64,000 bases of DNA from Aliiroseovarius zhejiangensis (GCF_014656375.1 NZ_BNCH01000003.1:186001-250000); one strand, 5' to 3'; numbered from the stretch's first letter, positions 18,534-28,248 are shown. Notes: generated by a model from the letters alone, not told the origin. Made by a program: numbers and translations.

Positions 18534-19007
18534 TTAGAACCAGCGGCGGGTCCGCTGCGCATAGTCGCGATACTCCTGGCTGAACGTCTCGTGCAAATAC
18601 CGTTCTTCTGGCCGGATCATCCAGCGATCCAGCACCAGCATTGCGCAGGTGGCGACAAGCAGGAACCACAGACTGTTCGCGGCAATCGCCATCCCGAAGG
18701 CCATCAGGATCGCCCCAAGATAGTTCGGATTGCGCGAAAAGCGGTATGGTCCGTCCGTGACAAGCTGTGTCGTCGGTTCACCCGGCAATGACGGTTGATC
18801 CTGTGCCTCCAGCGCAGTTTTCGAGGCCGAGATCAGTTTCAACCCCGCGATGACACCGGCCAGTCCAACCGGGATCAGCAGCCAAAAGGTCAGCGGCACG
18901 ATACGGGTCGGGATCAGATATTCCGCCAGAATGGCGATCGCGAGGGCAGGGAACATGACCACGTCGCTGATCTTCCATGGATGGGTATGTGCTGATCGGT
19001 CGTTCAT
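18534..19007 (-). CDS. isoprenylcysteine carboxyl methyltransferase-family membrane protein
   Basis: A 157-residue integral membrane protein with about four hydrophobic segments. The motif GPYRFSRNPNYLGAI followed by a C-terminal RPEERYLHETFSQEYRDYAQRTRRWF is characteristic of the ICMT/PEMT-like bacterial methyltransferase family, whose bacterial members methylate lipids or remain unassigned. The ATG at 19005-19007 is used; 47 further upstream codons in frame have no family resemblance. It is convergent with cmk and divergent from rpsA, splitting the usual cmk-rpsA pair, so it looks like a later insertion. The substrate is unknown. Confidence 0.8.
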   Translation of the reverse strand: MNDRSAHTHPWKISDVVMFPALAIAILAEYLIPTRIVPLTFWLLIPVGLAGVIAGLKLISASKTALEAQDQPSLPGEPTTQLVTDGPYRFSRNPNYLGAILMAFGMAIAANSLWFLLVATCAMLVLDRWMIRPEERYLHETFSQEYRDYAQRTRRWF

Positions 19008-19300
19008 GTGATGCCGTTGACTTTCAGTTCGGAGGTCGTGTTTGGTTGTAAACTGCGCATCAGTAACAAGGCGCGCACATTCCCTGTCAATCCAGCTTTC
19101 CCCTTGCTTTATTGGCAGAATCCCCGTATTTCCCGCCCCTGTCGACAAGGTGAAAACGCCGCGATAGCAGGGATACGAGCAGGGTCGGAGCTACCGGCCC
19201 TCTTTGTTTTGTGGCTAACCTGTTGACCAAATTGGACAATCCAAGACCTGCGGAGCCAACCGCACGGCCCGAATAGCACTTGTAAAGGAACAAAACGCAT

Positions 19301-20980
19301 ATGTGCGCTAAAGCAACCATGGAGGAATTCGAAGCCCTCCTGAACGAAAGCTTCGAAATGGACACGCCCGAAGAGGGGTCGGTTGTCAAAGGCAAGGTCA
19401 TCGCCATCGAGGCAGGCCAGGCCATCATCGACGTAGGCTACAAGATGGAAGGCCGCGTCGACGTCAAAGAATTCGCAAACCCCGGTGAAGCCCCCGAAAT
19501 CGCCGTCGGCGACGAGGTCGAAGTTTACCTGCGCGCGGCTGAGAACGCCCGCGGCGAAGCCGTCATCTCGCGCGAGATGGCCCGCCGCGAAGAAGCATGG
19601 GACCGCCTGGAAAAAGCATACGCAGACGACGCACGCGTCGAAGGTGCGATCTTCGGTCGCGTCAAAGGCGGCTTCACCGTCGATCTGGGCGGCGCCGTGG
19701 CCTTCCTGCCCGGCAGCCAGGTTGACGTGCGCCCCGTGCGCGACGCAGGCCCGCTAATGGGTCTGAAGCAGCCGTTCCAGATCCTGAAAATGGACCGCCG
19801 CCGTGGCAACATCGTTGTGTCGCGTCGTGCCATTCTGGAAGAATCGCGTGCCGAACAGCGTGCCGAGGTCATCGGCAACCTGACCGAAGGCCAAGCAGTT
19901 GACGGCGTGGTCAAGAACATCACCGAATACGGTGCGTTCGTTGATCTGGGCGGCGTAGACGGCCTGCTGCACGTCACCGACATGGCATGGCGTCGTGTGA
20001 ACCACCCGTCGGAAATCCTGTCGATCGGCGAGACCATCAAGGTTCAGGTCATCAAGATCAACAAGGAAACCCACCGCATCTCGCTGGGCATGAAGCAGCT
20101 GCAAGACGATCCGTGGGATCTGGTTGCCGGCAAATACCCGCTGGAATCGGTGCACACGGGCCGCGTGACCAACATCACCGACTACGGTGCATTTGTTGAG
20201 CTGGAGCCGGGCGTCGAAGGTTTGGTGCACGTGTCGGAAATGTCGTGGACCAAGAAGAACGTCCACCCCGGCAAAATCGTGTCGACCAGCCAGGAAGTCG
20301 AAGTCATGGTGCTGGAAATCGACCAGGCGAAACGCCGTGTGTCGCTTGGCCTCAAGCAGACTATGCGCAACCCGTGGGAAGTGTTTGCAGAAACCCACCC
20401 CGAGGGCACTGAGGTCGAAGGCGAAGTCAAGAACATCACCGAGTTTGGTCTGTTCATTGGCCTCGACGGCGAGATCGACGGCATGGTTCACCTGTCCGAC
20501 ATCTCGTGGGACGAACGTGGCGAAGACGCGATCCAGAACTTCAAGAAGGGCGATGTTGTCAAAGCTGTCGTTTCCGAAGTGGACACCGACAAAGAGCGTA
20601 TCTCGCTGTCGATCAAGGCGCTGGACGGCGATCCCTTCGCAGACGCCATTGGCGGCGTGAAGCGTGGGTCGATCATCACTGTTGAAGTGACCTCGATCGA
20701 AGATGGCGGCATCGAAGTGGAATATGAAGGCATGAAATCCTTCATCCGCCGCTCGGACCTGTCGCGTGACCGTGCCGAACAGCGCCCCGAGCGGTTCCAG
20801 GTTGGTGACAAGATCGACGTTCGCGTGACCAACGTGGACTCGAAATCGCGCCGTCTGGGTCTGTCGATCAAGGCCCGCGAAATCGCCGAAGAAAAAGAGG
20901 CTGTTGCACAATACGGATCATCGGATTCGGGTGCATCGCTGGGCGACATCCTGGGCGCAGCCCTGAAGCAGGACAACTAA
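19301..20980 (+). CDS. rpsA: 30S ribosomal protein S1
   Basis: A 559-residue S1 with six S1/OB-fold repeats; several start with the recurring KNITEYGAFVDL, TNITDYGAFVEL or KNITEFGLFIGL pattern. The N-terminal MEEFEALLNESF matches alphaproteobacterial S1. S1 binds mRNA leaders and helps initiation on structured or leader-poor messages. The ATG at 19301 has AAGGAAC upstream. Codon use is strongly biased, as expected for a highly expressed gene. A clear terminator follows. The roughly 290-bp upstream gap probably holds its promoter and leader, but no single promoter was convincing by eye. Confidence 0.96.
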   Translation: MCAKATMEEFEALLNESFEMDTPEEGSVVKGKVIAIEAGQAIIDVGYKMEGRVDVKEFANPGEAPEIAVGDEVEVYLRAAENARGEAVISREMARREEAWDRLEKAYADDARVEGAIFGRVKGGFTVDLGGAVAFLPGSQVDVRPVRDAGPLMGLKQPFQILKMDRRRGNIVVSRRAILEESRAEQRAEVIGNLTEGQAVDGVVKNITEYGAFVDLGGVDGLLHVTDMAWRRVNHPSEILSIGETIKVQVIKINKETHRISLGMKQLQDDPWDLVAGKYPLESVHTGRVTNITDYGAFVELEPGVEGLVHVSEMSWTKKNVHPGKIVSTSQEVEVMVLEIDQAKRRVSLGLKQTMRNPWEVFAETHPEGTEVEGEVKNITEFGLFIGLDGEIDGMVHLSDISWDERGEDAIQNFKKGDVVKAVVSEVDTDKERISLSIKALDGDPFADAIGGVKRGSIITVEVTSIEDGGIEVEYEGMKSFIRRSDLSRDRAEQRPERFQVGDKIDVRVTNVDSKSRRLGLSIKAREIAEEKEAVAQYGSSDSGASLGDILGAALKQDN

Positions 20981-21001
20981 GTACAGCCTGAAAGAACCTT
21001 G

Positions 21002-21032
21002 AACAGCCCCGTGCCACGCGCGGGGCTGTTTT
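21002..21032 (+). terminator. intrinsic terminator of rpsA
   Basis: AACAGCCCCG (21002-21011) pairs with CGGGGCTGTT (21021-21030), a perfect 10-bp stem with a 9-nt loop, followed by TT. It lies 21 nt after the rpsA stop. Confidence 0.85.
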
Positions 21033-21173
21033 GCGTCGAATCAAAGGGTTATGCTGCGCTGCAACAATTCGGCACCAAACGGCCCATGGTGATTTGCCGC
21101 TGCGGCATCGGCCCGAAAATCCCGAAAAAACTGCCTGTTTCCCGCCAAAATTGCCGGTTCGACGAGGCAATGC

Positions 21174-21205
21174 TTGTATCACGCGCGGCGGTTTGCTCCT
21201 ATAAT
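21174..21205 (+). promoter_or_regulatory. candidate promoter of ihfB
   Basis: A perfect TATAAT lies at 21200-21205, about 55 bp before the ihfB start. The best upstream hexamer, TTGTAT (21174-21179), is 20 bp away, longer than ideal, so only the -10 element is convincing. Confidence 0.4.
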
Positions 21206-21259
21206 CCGTGACAGAATAAGGATGCAAAATCCATTACATAGCCAGTTGGGGGGACCAGA

Positions 21260-21541
21260 ATGATCCGGTCGGAATTGATCCAGAAGATCGCGGATGAAAA
21301 CCCGCACCTTTATCAGCGCGATGTCGAACGTATCGTCAACACGATCTTTGAAGAGATTATTGAAGCGATGGCGAAAGGAGACCGGGTTGAACTGCGCGGC
21401 TTTGGCGCATTTTCCGTCAAGAAACGGGATGCTCGTATCGGGCGCAATCCCCGCACGGGCGAGTCGGTCGAGGTCGAGGAAAAACACGTCCCGTTCTTCA
21501 AAACCGGCAAGCTTCTCAGGGACCGTTTGAACGGCAAATAA
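21260..21541 (+). CDS. ihfB: integration host factor subunit beta
   Basis: A 93-residue HU/IHF-family DNA-bending protein. The arm segment [14 protein letters not shown] contains the conserved Pro that intercalates into DNA, and the N-terminal [17 protein letters not shown] is IHF-beta-like rather than HU-like. IHF acts as a heterodimer with IhfA and remodels promoters, recombination sites and nucleoid DNA. Its position between rpsA and lapA is the standard proteobacterial order. The lapA gene follows 9 bp later, so the two are probably co-transcribed. Confidence 0.94.
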   Translation: MIRSELIQKIADENPHLYQRDVERIVNTIFEEIIEAMAKGDRVELRGFGAFSVKKRDARIGRNPRTGESVEVEEKHVPFFKTGKLLRDRLNGK

Positions 21542-21550
21542 GAGGTATCT

Positions 21551-21901
21551 ATGCGATACATCCGTTACTTATTTCTGGCGACCCTTGCGGTCGTCCTGAT
21601 TACAGTTGCACTGGCCAATCGCGAGGCTGTGACCCTGAACCTGTTGCCGCAGGAGCTTGCGGGGTTTCTGGGATACAGCTGGTCGATGACCTTGCCGCTG
21701 TTCGTGGTCATTTTTGCCAGCGTGATCGCCGGAGTCCTGGTCGGCTTCGTGTGGGAATGGCTGCGCGAACACAAGATCCGCGCGGAAGGCGCGCGCCACC
21801 GGAAAGAACGTGATCGTCTGGCCCGCGAGGTGAAGACCCTGCGCGAACCCAAGGCCCGCACGGGCGATGATGTGCTGGCCCTGATCGACGACGCCAAGTG
21901 A
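21551..21901 (+). CDS. lapA: LapA family membrane protein (DUF1049)
   Basis: A 116-residue inner-membrane protein with two hydrophobic segments (about 5-22 and 45-70) and a charged, helical cytoplasmic tail ([22 protein letters not shown]). This matches LapA/YciS, which in E. coli works with LapB in control of LPS synthesis through LpxC turnover. No lapB is adjacent here, so the role is inferred from the family and from the conserved place after ihfB. trpF begins 10 bp downstream. Confidence 0.82.
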   Translation: MRYIRYLFLATLAVVLITVALANREAVTLNLLPQELAGFLGYSWSMTLPLFVVIFASVIAGVLVGFVWEWLREHKIRAEGARHRKERDRLAREVKTLREPKARTGDDVLALIDDAK

Positions 21902-21911
21902 TCTGACGACC

Positions 21912-22556
21912 ATGGGTGCCACTGTCAAAATCTGCGGCCTGTCGGACGCGCAGCATGTGAAGGCTGCTGTGTCGGCAGGGGCGCGCTATTTGGGGTTCGT
22001 TTTCTTCCCGAAAAGTCCGCGCAACGTGTCGATAGAACGTGCAGCAAAACTGATGGTGGATGTGCCGGTCGGCGTTGCCAAGGTGGCGCTGGTTGTGAAC
22101 GCAGATGATGCGTTGCTGGACCGGATCACATCCGAGACACTCGTCGATATGGTGCAACTGCACGGGTCGGAAAGCCCTGAACGCGTGGCTCAGGTCAAGG
22201 CGCGCTATGGCCTGCCGGTGATGAAAGCCATCGGCATTGCCGGGCCCGAGGATGTCGCGCAGATCGAACGTTACGCCGGGGTGGCGGATCAGTTGTTGAT
22301 CGACGCCAAGGCCCCGAAAGGGGCGGACCTGCCTGGTGGCAATGGTATCGCCTTCGACTGGCGGCTGGTGCAGCGCAAATACTGGCCTTGTCCATGGATG
22401 CTCGCGGGCGGTTTGGCGCCCGACAACGTGGCCGAGGCGATCCGGCTGACCGGGGCGAAGCAAGTCGATGTCTCGTCAGGGGTTGAATCTGCGCCGGGGA
22501 TCAAGGATGACAGGCTGATCGCGGCTTTCTGCGCCGCTGCCCACGCTGCGAATTAA
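21912..22556 (+). CDS. trpF: phosphoribosylanthranilate isomerase
   Basis: A 214-residue TIM-barrel enzyme that performs the Amadori rearrangement of phosphoribosylanthranilate to CdRP in tryptophan synthesis. The N-terminal [15 protein letters not shown] holds the conserved catalytic Cys, and the closing [14 protein letters not shown] plus [14 protein letters not shown] form the phosphate-binding end. It is the stand-alone form, not fused to TrpC. trpB follows 13 bp later on the same strand. Confidence 0.95.
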   Translation: MGATVKICGLSDAQHVKAAVSAGARYLGFVFFPKSPRNVSIERAAKLMVDVPVGVAKVALVVNADDALLDRITSETLVDMVQLHGSESPERVAQVKARYGLPVMKAIGIAGPEDVAQIERYAGVADQLLIDAKAPKGADLPGGNGIAFDWRLVQRKYWPCPWMLAGGLAPDNVAEAIRLTGAKQVDVSSGVESAPGIKDDRLIAAFCAAAHAAN

Positions 22557-22569
22557 GGGAACCACACCC

Positions 22570-23817
22570 ATGCCCAACGACCTTTTCAACAGCTTCATGA
22601 ACGGCCCCGATGAAAAGGGTCGGTTCGGCGATTTCGGCGGGCGCTTTGTGTCTGAAACGCTGATGCCCCTGATCCTTGATCTTGAAGCCGAATATGAGAA
22701 CGCAAAGACCGATGACAGTTTCTGGGCCGAGATGCAGCACCTCTGGACCCACTATGTCGGTCGCCCCAGTCCGCTCTACTTCGCCGAAGGGCTGACCAAA
22801 CATCTGGGCGGCGCCAAGGTTTACATGAAGCGGGACGAGCTGAACCACACCGGCGCGCACAAGATCAACAACGTGTTGGGGCAGATCCTTCTGGCCCGTC
22901 GCATGGGCAAGACCCGCATTATTGCCGAAACCGGGGCCGGGCAGCACGGCGTCGCGACGGCCACGGTCTGCGCCAAGTTTGGCCTGAAATGCATCGTCTA
23001 TATGGGCGCGCATGACGTGCAGCGACAGGCGCCGAACGTGTTCCGTATGCGCCTGTTGGGGGCCGAGGTCATTCCCGTCAGCTCGGGTCGCGGCACACTG
23101 AAAGACGCGATGAACGATGCGCTGCGCGATTGGGTGACAAATGTGGCCGACACGTTTTACTGCATCGGCACCGCTGCAGGTCCGCATCCCTATCCCGCCA
23201 TGGTGCGCGATTTTCAGTCGATCATCGGCAAGGAAGCCAAGGAGCAGATGCAAGCCGCCGAGGGTCGCTTGCCCGACACGGTGATCGCCGCGATCGGGGG
23301 TGGGTCGAATGCCATCGGTCTGTTCTATCCGTTCCTTGATGATGACAGTGTGCGCATCATTGGTGTCGAAGCGGGCGGCAAAGGCGTCAATGACGAGATG
23401 CAGCACTGTGCCTCGCTGACCGGTGGGCGCCCCGGCGTGCTGCATGGCAATCGGACCTTCCTGTTGCAGGACCAGGATGGGCAGATTCTGGATGGTTATT
23501 CGATCTCGGCAGGGCTGGATTATCCGGGCATCGGGCCGGAGCACAGCTGGCTGCACGACATCGGCCGTGCCGAATACGTGGCGATCACCGACAAGGAAGC
23601 GTTGGACGCGTTCCAACTGTGCTGCCAGACCGAGGGGATCATTCCCGCGCTGGAACCCTGCCACGCGCTGGCCCATGTGATGAAGATCGCGCCGGACCTG
23701 CCGGACGATAACATCATCTGCATGAACATGTGCGGACGGGGCGACAAGGACATCTATACCGTCGCCAAGTATCTGGGTTTTGACATGTCCGACACCGAAG
23801 GCCGCGACGCCAACTGA
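22570..23817 (+). CDS. trpB: tryptophan synthase beta chain
   Basis: A 415-residue PLP enzyme that condenses indole and L-serine to tryptophan. The Schiff-base lysine is Lys98 in [11 protein letters not shown], the phosphate loop is IGGGSNAIG, and the [12 protein letters not shown] segment is the TrpB1-type signature. It should pair with TrpA, which is not in this window; in many Rhodobacterales trpA lies nearby but separate. It is convergent with a beta-lactamase-like gene only 5 bp beyond its stop. Confidence 0.96.
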   Translation: MPNDLFNSFMNGPDEKGRFGDFGGRFVSETLMPLILDLEAEYENAKTDDSFWAEMQHLWTHYVGRPSPLYFAEGLTKHLGGAKVYMKRDELNHTGAHKINNVLGQILLARRMGKTRIIAETGAGQHGVATATVCAKFGLKCIVYMGAHDVQRQAPNVFRMRLLGAEVIPVSSGRGTLKDAMNDALRDWVTNVADTFYCIGTAAGPHPYPAMVRDFQSIIGKEAKEQMQAAEGRLPDTVIAAIGGGSNAIGLFYPFLDDDSVRIIGVEAGGKGVNDEMQHCASLTGGRPGVLHGNRTFLLQDQDGQILDGYSISAGLDYPGIGPEHSWLHDIGRAEYVAITDKEALDAFQLCCQTEGIIPALEPCHALAHVMKIAPDLPDDNIICMNMCGRGDKDIYTVAKYLGFDMSDTEGRDAN

Positions 23818-23822
23818 CCCGG

Positions 23823-24989
23823 TCAGTCCAGCGCCGCGGCAATCTTGCGGAACATGGCGATATTGGCATCGTTTACCCCGTCGCCACGGAACCCACGATC
23901 AGCACTGTTCAGCGCGATGACAACATCGCGAGACGTGTCGATGAAGATGTATTGCCCATAGATCCCGCGCGCGAAATACTCGCCTGCGGGCGCGTCCGGC
24001 GCCATCCACCACTGAAACCCATATCCCTGTTCACCCGCCGCCGTCGGGGCCGAGGGAACGGTCGAAGCCGCCACCCAGTCTGCCGGCACGATCTGTTGCC
24101 CATTCCAGCGTCCGTCTTGCAGAAACATCTGCCCGAACCGCGCATAGTCACGCGTGCGCAGGTTCAGCCCACCCAGCACGAAGGCCACTCCGTAGCCGTC
24201 GGTGACATAATAGGGGTCCGCCTCGAACCCCATGTGTTGGATGATATGCTGCTCTAGCAACTCAGGAATGGACTGCCCGGTCGCCCCCCGGATCACCATG
24301 CCGATCACATGCGTGTCGATCGAGACATATTGCCAGGTCTCGCCCGGCGGTGCGAAGGTTTCGGTCAGCCCGGCGGCAAAATCGTCCATGGACTGCCCCA
24401 ATGCCAGCACCCGGCCCATCCGGTTGATGTCTGAATTGAAGTCCTGATAATCCTCATTGAAGACGACGCCCGAGGCCATGTTCAGCACGTTGCGGATCGT
24501 CGCGCCTTCATAAGCGCTGCCCTTCAGTTCGGGCGCATAAAGATCGACAGGGTCGTCAATCGAGGCAATCGCGCCTTCGGCGACGATGATCCCGGTCAGT
24601 GCTGACAGAAAGCTTTTTGCGACCGACCAACTGATCCGGCGATCCTCCGGCCCGGTGCCAAGGTGATAGCTTTCATGCCGCATGGCGCCATCTTTCAGAA
24701 CGACAAGGGCGGTCACGGACCGATCCTTGATCCAAGCCTCGGCCCCGTCTGGAAGGGTCATCGGCGCGCCTTCGGGAAGAGCGACAGGTTCACCATCGCC
24801 GCGTGACATGGTGCGGGTCAGAAACGCCTGATCCATGTTGGAAAAGTTGTGAACGATCTTCTCTTCTGAAAATAATGAGTTGACGGCAAGAAGTCGGCTT
24901 AATTCTTCCCGCTTCCAGATCGCCATCGCAGCGGCCAGAACAGCGACGACAAGAAAAGCCTGCAACAGGCGTTTGAAGACGGTATGCAT
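23823..24989 (-). CDS. serine beta-lactamase-like hydrolase (class C/esterase family)
   Basis: A 388-residue protein with an N-terminal signal or membrane anchor (VFKRLLQAFLVVAVLAAAMAIW) and a beta-lactamase/transpeptidase-like domain. The SxxK motif is SVAK (Ser122, Lys125) and the Tyr motif is in WQYVSIDTH (about 237). The segment RTRDYARFGQMFLQDG is typical of EstB/6-aminohexanoate-hydrolase-like relatives rather than true AmpC. It probably acts in the periplasm on an ester or amide; antibiotic resistance should not be assumed. The ATG at 24987-24989 begins a good signal sequence, while the longer frame overlaps the DUF2332 gene. Confidence 0.82.
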   Translation of the reverse strand: MHTVFKRLLQAFLVVAVLAAAMAIWKREELSRLLAVNSLFSEEKIVHNFSNMDQAFLTRTMSRGDGEPVALPEGAPMTLPDGAEAWIKDRSVTALVVLKDGAMRHESYHLGTGPEDRRISWSVAKSFLSALTGIIVAEGAIASIDDPVDLYAPELKGSAYEGATIRNVLNMASGVVFNEDYQDFNSDINRMGRVLALGQSMDDFAAGLTETFAPPGETWQYVSIDTHVIGMVIRGATGQSIPELLEQHIIQHMGFEADPYYVTDGYGVAFVLGGLNLRTRDYARFGQMFLQDGRWNGQQIVPADWVAASTVPSAPTAAGEQGYGFQWWMAPDAPAGEYFARGIYGQYIFIDTSRDVVIALNSADRGFRGDGVNDANIAMFRKIAAALD

Positions 24990-25009
24990 GTGTCCCCCGA
25001 AATTTTTAA

Positions 25010-26032
25010 TCAGGGTGCCGTCCAATCGACCCAGCGTCCATGGAAATCGACACGACCAAACGTCAACTTCCGACCCTCGGGCCACAGCGTCAGGGTCAGA
25101 AGCGCGCCCTTGTCCAGATGCTCGTCTGCTTCCATCGAAAAATGCGCGACGGGGCCACGTTGCGCGGCGGTTTTGATGGCGTCACGACATCGCGCCTGTG
25201 TCTCGCGCGGGAAGTATTGCCACGCGATGGTGTGATAGACCAGCGTCAGGTGATCGGGGGCCGCGCCGATGAGCTGCTGTTCCAACCAGTCGGCGGCGTC
25301 GCCGGCATCCACCCGTGCGTCGAGCGCATCAATGACCGCGCGGGTGCGCTGCAATCGCTCGGGCTGGTCCGCCCAAAGATACGAGATCAGGCGCAGGGCA
25401 TCTTCCGGGTCGCGGGCGTTCATTGGCCTCAGGTCGACGCCCCGGCGCGACAGGATCGTTGGCATCTTGCCGATTGGCAGATCGCCCCGCCAGTCGGGCG
25501 TCAGGGTGATCACGGGATCGGGCGGGCCCATCTGGCCACCCGGTAACGCCAGCGCAAATCGGTCCCACATCAGGTTCAGCCCGGCACTCGCGCCCAGTTC
25601 ATACATGCGGATCGGCAGGTCATACTGCGCGGCCAGCCAATGTCCGGCAGCGATCAGCACAGCGGCCCGGCGCACTTCATTGGTTTGCGGCGGGTTGTCG
25701 AGCCATTTGTTCAGAAGCGCGGCGTGATCGGTCAGCGCCCCTTGGATTGCAGCCCACAGGCGGGAATCGTCCGGCGCTGGGTTGGGCGGATACACCGCCT
25801 GCAATGCGGGGCAGGCGCCGGTCAGGACCAGCGCGTGCAGCCCCGCCAAAAGGCGCAGAGGCACCGAATGCCCGCGCGGTCCAATGTCACCCGGCCAGTC
25901 GAACATCCGGTTCGTCAAGGCCGTGCCGGGCTGGATGTTCTCGGCAAGCAGGTCCAGAACACGCGCGGTGAACGGGGAGTCAAGATGCCTGTTGCTGCCG
26001 GCCTGATGACGCAAAGCGTCGCGCAGGCTCAT
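25010..26032 (-). CDS. DUF2332 family protein
   Basis: A 340-residue cytoplasmic protein of the DUF2332 family. Features include the N-terminal helical part (LRDALRHQAGSNRHLDSPFTARVLDLLA), a central YELGASAGLNLMWDRF that looks like a SAM-dependent methyltransferase motif I, and a late LTLVYHTIAWQYFP. A methyltransferase-like fold is possible but not established. Its ATG overlaps the pth stop (ATGA), so it is coupled to pth; this linkage is not part of the usual pth neighbourhood. Confidence 0.72.
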   Translation of the reverse strand: MSLRDALRHQAGSNRHLDSPFTARVLDLLAENIQPGTALTNRMFDWPGDIGPRGHSVPLRLLAGLHALVLTGACPALQAVYPPNPAPDDSRLWAAIQGALTDHAALLNKWLDNPPQTNEVRRAAVLIAAGHWLAAQYDLPIRMYELGASAGLNLMWDRFALALPGGQMGPPDPVITLTPDWRGDLPIGKMPTILSRRGVDLRPMNARDPEDALRLISYLWADQPERLQRTRAVIDALDARVDAGDAADWLEQQLIGAAPDHLTLVYHTIAWQYFPRETQARCRDAIKTAAQRGPVAHFSMEADEHLDKGALLTLTLWPEGRKLTFGRVDFHGRWVDWTAP

Positions 26033-26724
26033 GAAAACTTGTCCATCAGACGTTGCAGAGGGCTTCGGGTCTCCTTGGGCTCAGGGTCGGGTTTCGGGCT
26101 GGATGCGGGGTCAACCTTGGCCCCTTCGGATTTCGGTTGCGTGGTCGAGGACCGTGGCGGATTGACCCGCCGCCCAATCGCATTCATGAACTTGCCGCTG
26201 TCGCCTTCCGCCAGATCAACGGCCCCATCAGCGCAGCCGCGCAGCACATCGTCCAGCCAGCCCTCATCCGCCTTGGCGAAGTCGCGCAGCACATAAGACG
26301 ACACGGCGTTCTTGTTGCCGGGGTGCCCGATGCCCATGCGCACACGGGAGTAGTCCGGACCGATATGAGCGTGAATTGACCGCAAGCCATTATGCCCGGC
26401 ATGCCCGCCGCCCTTTTTCACGCGCACCTTGCCGGGGGCCAGATCCAGTTCGTCGTGAAAGACGATGATGTCATCCGGCGTCAGCTTGTAGAACCGCATC
26501 GCCTCGCCCACGGATTGGCCCGACAGGTTCATGAAGGTTTCAGGCTTCAAGAGCAGCACCTTCTCGCGACCCAACCGACCCTCGGATATCGCGCCTTGGA
26601 ACTTGCCACGCCACGGGGCGAACCCGTGATCTGTTGCGATGTGATCCAGCGCCATGAAGCCGATGTTGTGTCGATTGCCTGCGTATTTGGGGCCGGGGTT
26701 TCCCAACCCCACGAACATTTTCAT
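26029..26724 (-). CDS. pth: peptidyl-tRNA hydrolase
   Basis: A 231-residue Pth that recycles peptidyl-tRNA dropped from ribosomes. The conserved VGLGNPGPKYAGNRHNIGF carries Asn18 and the catalytic His19, FHDELDLAPGKVRVKKGGGHAGHNG holds the conserved Asp, and GIGHPGNKNAVSSYVL is the third signature. The last 40 or so residues are a basic, proline-rich extension beyond the approximately 190-residue core, common in Rhodobacterales. DUF2332 is coupled downstream. rplY is the usual partner upstream, but here an FkbM gene lies between them. Confidence 0.95.
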   Translation of the reverse strand: MKMFVGLGNPGPKYAGNRHNIGFMALDHIATDHGFAPWRGKFQGAISEGRLGREKVLLLKPETFMNLSGQSVGEAMRFYKLTPDDIIVFHDELDLAPGKVRVKKGGGHAGHNGLRSIHAHIGPDYSRVRMGIGHPGNKNAVSSYVLRDFAKADEGWLDDVLRGCADGAVDLAEGDSGKFMNAIGRRVNPPRSSTTQPKSEGAKVDPASSPKPDPEPKETRSPLQRLMDKFS

Positions 26725-26841
26725 TCTGAACCTTTCCTGCTGGACATGTCGCCTGCGCCTTTGACATGGTGTGGCCCTGTCAAACTAAAGCCCCCCAAAC
26801 GGGGTTGCAATCACCGCGACGCATCGCGATCGGAGATATCC

Positions 26842-27522
26842 TTGCCCCGGTATTCGATAGATGGCATCGACCTTCGGATCCCCCGTCATTGCCTGAATGA
26901 CGGCCTCGACCAGCAGTTGCAGCAGGGCGTTTACGAATGGAAAGAGGTGAACGGGCTGAAGCGGCACCTGAAACAGGGGGATCGGGTGCTCGATCTGGGT
27001 GGTGGGGCGGGGTATATCGCCATCCAGGCCGCGCGCATTGTGGGGGCTGCAAATGTCGCCACCGTCGAAGCCAATGCCGACATGGTGAAGGCCATCGAAC
27101 AGAACCTGGTACTGAACCATGTCGATCAGGTGCGCGTATTGCACGGGGCCGTGGTGGCGGATGCGTTCTCTGGCGACACGGTTGCATTTGACGTCAAGCC
27201 CGCCTTCTGGTCCTCGGCGATTGCGTCCGGGCCGCGACAAGGGGCCGTCCGGCGAATGCAGGTGCCCGCGCTCAGGCTCAGCGATCTGATGCAGGCGTTT
27301 GAACCCGATCTGGTGATCATGGATGTGGAAGGGGCTGAACGGGATATGGCCCGGCAAGACTGGCCCGAGATGGTGAAGACCGTAATCATGGAAATTCACC
27401 CGCAGCTTTATCCGCCAACGGGCATTCGAGAGATCTTCGATGCAATGTCGGTAGCGGATTTCGCCTATATGCCGTGGGGGTCACGCGGCAATCTGGTGGT
27501 GTTTCAGCGCCTGCCCGACTGA
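26842..27522 (+). CDS. FkbM family methyltransferase
   Basis: A roughly 226-residue SAM-dependent methyltransferase. Motif I is VLDLGGGAGYIAIQAA (about 49-64), followed by VEANADMVKAIEQNL, and a late LVIMDVEGAERDM is typical of FkbM proteins, which O-methylate sugars or polyketides. The preferred start is TTG at 26842 because GGAG lies 6 nt before it; an ATG at 26746 is in frame but has no ribosome-binding site and is only 22 bp from the divergent pth start. It breaks the standard rplY-pth pair. The substrate is unknown. Confidence 0.75.
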   Translation: MPRYSIDGIDLRIPRHCLNDGLDQQLQQGVYEWKEVNGLKRHLKQGDRVLDLGGGAGYIAIQAARIVGAANVATVEANADMVKAIEQNLVLNHVDQVRVLHGAVVADAFSGDTVAFDVKPAFWSSAIASGPRQGAVRRMQVPALRLSDLMQAFEPDLVIMDVEGAERDMARQDWPEMVKTVIMEIHPQLYPPTGIREIFDAMSVADFAYMPWGSRGNLVVFQRLPD

Positions 27523-27545
27523 CGGCCGCAAGCGCCTGAACAAAA

Positions 27546-27574
27546 AAAAAGCGGGCCACACGGGCCCGCTTTTT
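27546..27574. terminator. bidirectional terminator between the FkbM gene and rplY
   Basis: AAAAAGCGGGCC (27546-27557) and GGCCCGCTTTTT (27563-27574) form a 12-bp stem with a 5-nt loop, flanked by A residues on one side and T residues on the other. It can therefore end transcription from either strand between two convergent genes. Confidence 0.85.
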
Positions 27575-27594
27575 CGTTGTCCACAGGGACTGTC

Positions 27595-28248
27595 TTATTC
27601 TTCCGACTTCATTTCGGTTGCTTCGACTTCGTCGACCGCAACCTCTTCGGTTTCTTCTTCCTCGTCAGCCGAACGCAGCGAGCTGGGTGCCGAGATGTTG
27701 GCGATCACGAAATCGCGGTCAACGGTCGGCTTCACGCCTTTCGGCAGGTCCACGTCCGAAATGTGGATCACGTCGCCGACTTCGCGGCCGGTCAGATCGA
27801 CAACGATCTGCTCAGGGATTTCACCCGCCAGAACGTTCAGCTCGACTTCTGGGCGCACAACGGTCAGGACGCCGCCTTTTTTCAGGCCAGGGGCCTCTTC
27901 TTCGTTTGTGAACTCAACGTGGATGAACAGGCTGATCCGGGTGTTGCGGTGCAGACGCATCAGGTCAAGATGGGTCGGCAGGTCTTTCACGACGTCGCGC
28001 TGCACGTTGCGGCAGATGACGCGAACGTCATCATAGCCATCGACCTTCAGGTTCCAAAGTGTAGAAAGGAAACGGCCGGCTTTCAGCTTTTTCAGCAGCT
28101 CGTTGAAGGGGAGGTTGATCGGCAGCGGGTCTTCACTGCCACCATACACGATACCCGGTACCAAGCCTTCGCGGCGAGCTTGACGAGCGGCCCCCTTGCC
28201 TGTCCCCGTCCGTACCGTGGCCTCAAGATCAGGAATCTGTTTTGCCAT
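27595..28248 (-). CDS. rplY: 50S ribosomal protein L25/general stress protein Ctc
   Basis: A 217-residue long-form L25. The N-terminal L25 domain (about 5-95) binds 5S rRNA, and the C-terminal beta domain (about 100-185) is the Ctc extension. An acidic tail rich in Glu ([22 protein letters not shown] region) ends it. It occupies the expected position before pth, although FkbM intervenes. Codon use is strongly biased, consistent with a ribosomal protein. Confidence 0.94.
   Translation of the reverse strand: MAKQIPDLEATVRTGTGKGAARQARREGLVPGIVYGGSEDPLPINLPFNELLKKLKAGRFLSTLWNLKVDGYDDVRVICRNVQRDVVKDLPTHLDLMRLHRNTRISLFIHVEFTNEEEAPGLKKGGVLTVVRPEVELNVLAGEIPEQIVVDLTGREVGDVIHISDVDLPKGVKPTVDRDFVIANISAPSSLRSADEEEETEEVAVDEVEATEMKSEE

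Noticed and set aside
23823-24989. Antibiotic-resistance beta-lactamase
   Set aside because: The SxxK and Tyr motifs fit the wider serine esterase/hydrolase family, and nothing indicates beta-lactam hydrolysis.
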